Origin: Phialophora verrucosa
Lineage: Eukaryota > Ascomycota > Eurotiomycetes > Chaetothyriales > Herpotrichiellaceae
Direction: 5' to 3'
NCBI GenBank assembly: GCA_002099365.1
Contig: MSED01000007.1
Coordinates: 1,054,001 to 1,118,000, forward strand
DNA length: 64,000 bases
A program made the position numbers and the translations under genes. The notes below the pieces were generated by a model, which saw only the letters and a list, made by a program, of their open reading frames with translations, was not told the origin of the DNA and made no database searches. This document shows positions 63,582-64,000 of this stretch, in pieces (position 1 is the stretch's first letter; each line of letters starts with the position of its first letter).

Positions 63582-64000
63582 ATGCAATCATGTAACCCGC
63601 TACATCTACTCCGCGCTTCAGCTGGGGTTCGCACGACCTTTCCTCCCTCTGCGCACCGCTCGAGTCGATTCTCTACCTTCGCAGGATGTCTCCCCTGGCG
63701 AAACTCTACCTTATCGCCTGCTGGTCGTATATTATCTCCTTTCATCTCACACTCTGCATCCTCACGCTCGACATGTCGGCCAGTGGCCACATGGCGGAGC
63801 GCATCCTCGAGTACGAGACGCTGGACTGAGCGTCAAAAAGGAGACCACTTCGCGAGAGCAGCGAAGGTGCAGGGATTGAAAAGCAGGGCGGCTTTCAAGC
63901 TGCTGCAGATCAATGAGCGCTACAGACTGTTCAGGCCGGGGATGACGGTGGTGGATCTCGGGTTCGCACCGGGGAGTTGGAGCCAGGTATGCAATGCCGC
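63582..64000 (+). CDS. MRM2: FtsJ/MRM2-type rRNA 2'-O-methyltransferase (first exon, partial)
   Basis: A frame starting at the ATG at 63582 runs to a donor GTATGC at 63987, giving exon 1 of 405 nt (135 codons); the rest lies beyond the window. The first roughly 80 residues are rich in Arg, Ser and Thr and nearly free of acidic residues (for example RSSRFSTFAG, RSASSSTRR), a typical mitochondrial presequence. The catalytic start follows: WTERQKGDHFARAAK, GLKSRAAFKLLQINERYRLF and the SAM-binding motif VVDLGFAPGSWSQ with the FtsJ lysine in KSRAAFKLL. This fits Mrm2, which methylates a uridine of mitochondrial large-subunit rRNA. Confidence in the family is high, in the exact orthologue moderate. 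Confidence 0.85.
   Translation, partial: MQSCNPLHLLRASAGVRTTFPPSAHRSSRFSTFAGCLPWRNSTLSPAGRILSPFISHSASSRSTCRPVATWRSASSSTRRWTERQKGDHFARAAKVQGLKSRAAFKLLQINERYRLFRPGMTVVDLGFAPGSWSQVCNA

Noticed and set aside
1..64000. CRISPR arrays or intact transposable elements
   Set aside because: No regularly spaced repeats, terminal repeats or transposase/reverse-transcriptase coding sequence were seen; only small local repeats exist.

Overview
The window is a filamentous ascomycete (Pezizomycotina) genome segment. Genes carry short GT-AG introns (about 45-90 nt) with CTAAC/CTGAC-type branch sites, intergenic spaces are short, and the proteins are typical of mould-type fungi (Zn2Cys6 regulator, nudE, Atg7, Ssn2, Luc7, Gpi16). 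The density of oxidoreductase genes would suit a black-yeast-like lineage (Chaetothyriales), but that is inference. No tRNA, rRNA, CRISPR or intact transposon was seen. Many genes were assembled from several exons; every spliced model below was checked to give a whole number of codons.

Layout. 1-13 kb is a conserved housekeeping block: the N-terminal part of a large protein that may be a RecQ helicase (cut by the left edge), a Kel3-type kelch protein, a small hypothetical gene, LUC7, GPI16, an SLM1-type PH protein and a coiled-coil protein. 14-36 kb is an accessory island: a six-exon Zn2Cys6 regulator, a Baeyer-Villiger-type monooxygenase (BVMO), a zinc alcohol dehydrogenase, a 'cyclase'-family hydrolase, a decayed sugar transporter, two short-chain dehydrogenases (SDRs), a flavin monooxygenase, a second regulator of the PF11951 type, a hotdog thioesterase, and relics of a second transporter and of an amine oxidase. 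OST3/OST6 at 36.5 kb marks the return to conserved genes. 38.2-39.9 kb holds two broken genes facing opposite ways. 40-48 kb carries an RGG protein, ATG7, dCMP deaminase and nudE. 48.9-53.4 kb is a second small accessory island: two divergent SDRs and an isochorismatase-like hydrolase. ENP2, SSN2 (MED13), a siderophore transporter and the first exon of an FtsJ/MRM2-type rRNA methyltransferase complete the window.

How the genes may work together (inference). The first island has the parts expected of a catabolic route for a cyclic or branched alcohol/ketone: alcohol dehydrogenases/SDRs make the ketone, a BVMO inserts oxygen to give an ester or lactone, a cyclase-family hydrolase opens it, and a thioesterase could act on a CoA product, with two regulator genes inside the island. 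There is no polyketide synthase, NRPS or terpene synthase, so a classical secondary-metabolite cluster is not supported. The relics (sugar transporter, second transporter, amine oxidase, two broken genes at 38-40 kb) show that the accessory DNA is turning over. Several nonsense codons read as C-to-T changes at CpA, the pattern left by repeat-induced point mutation (RIP).
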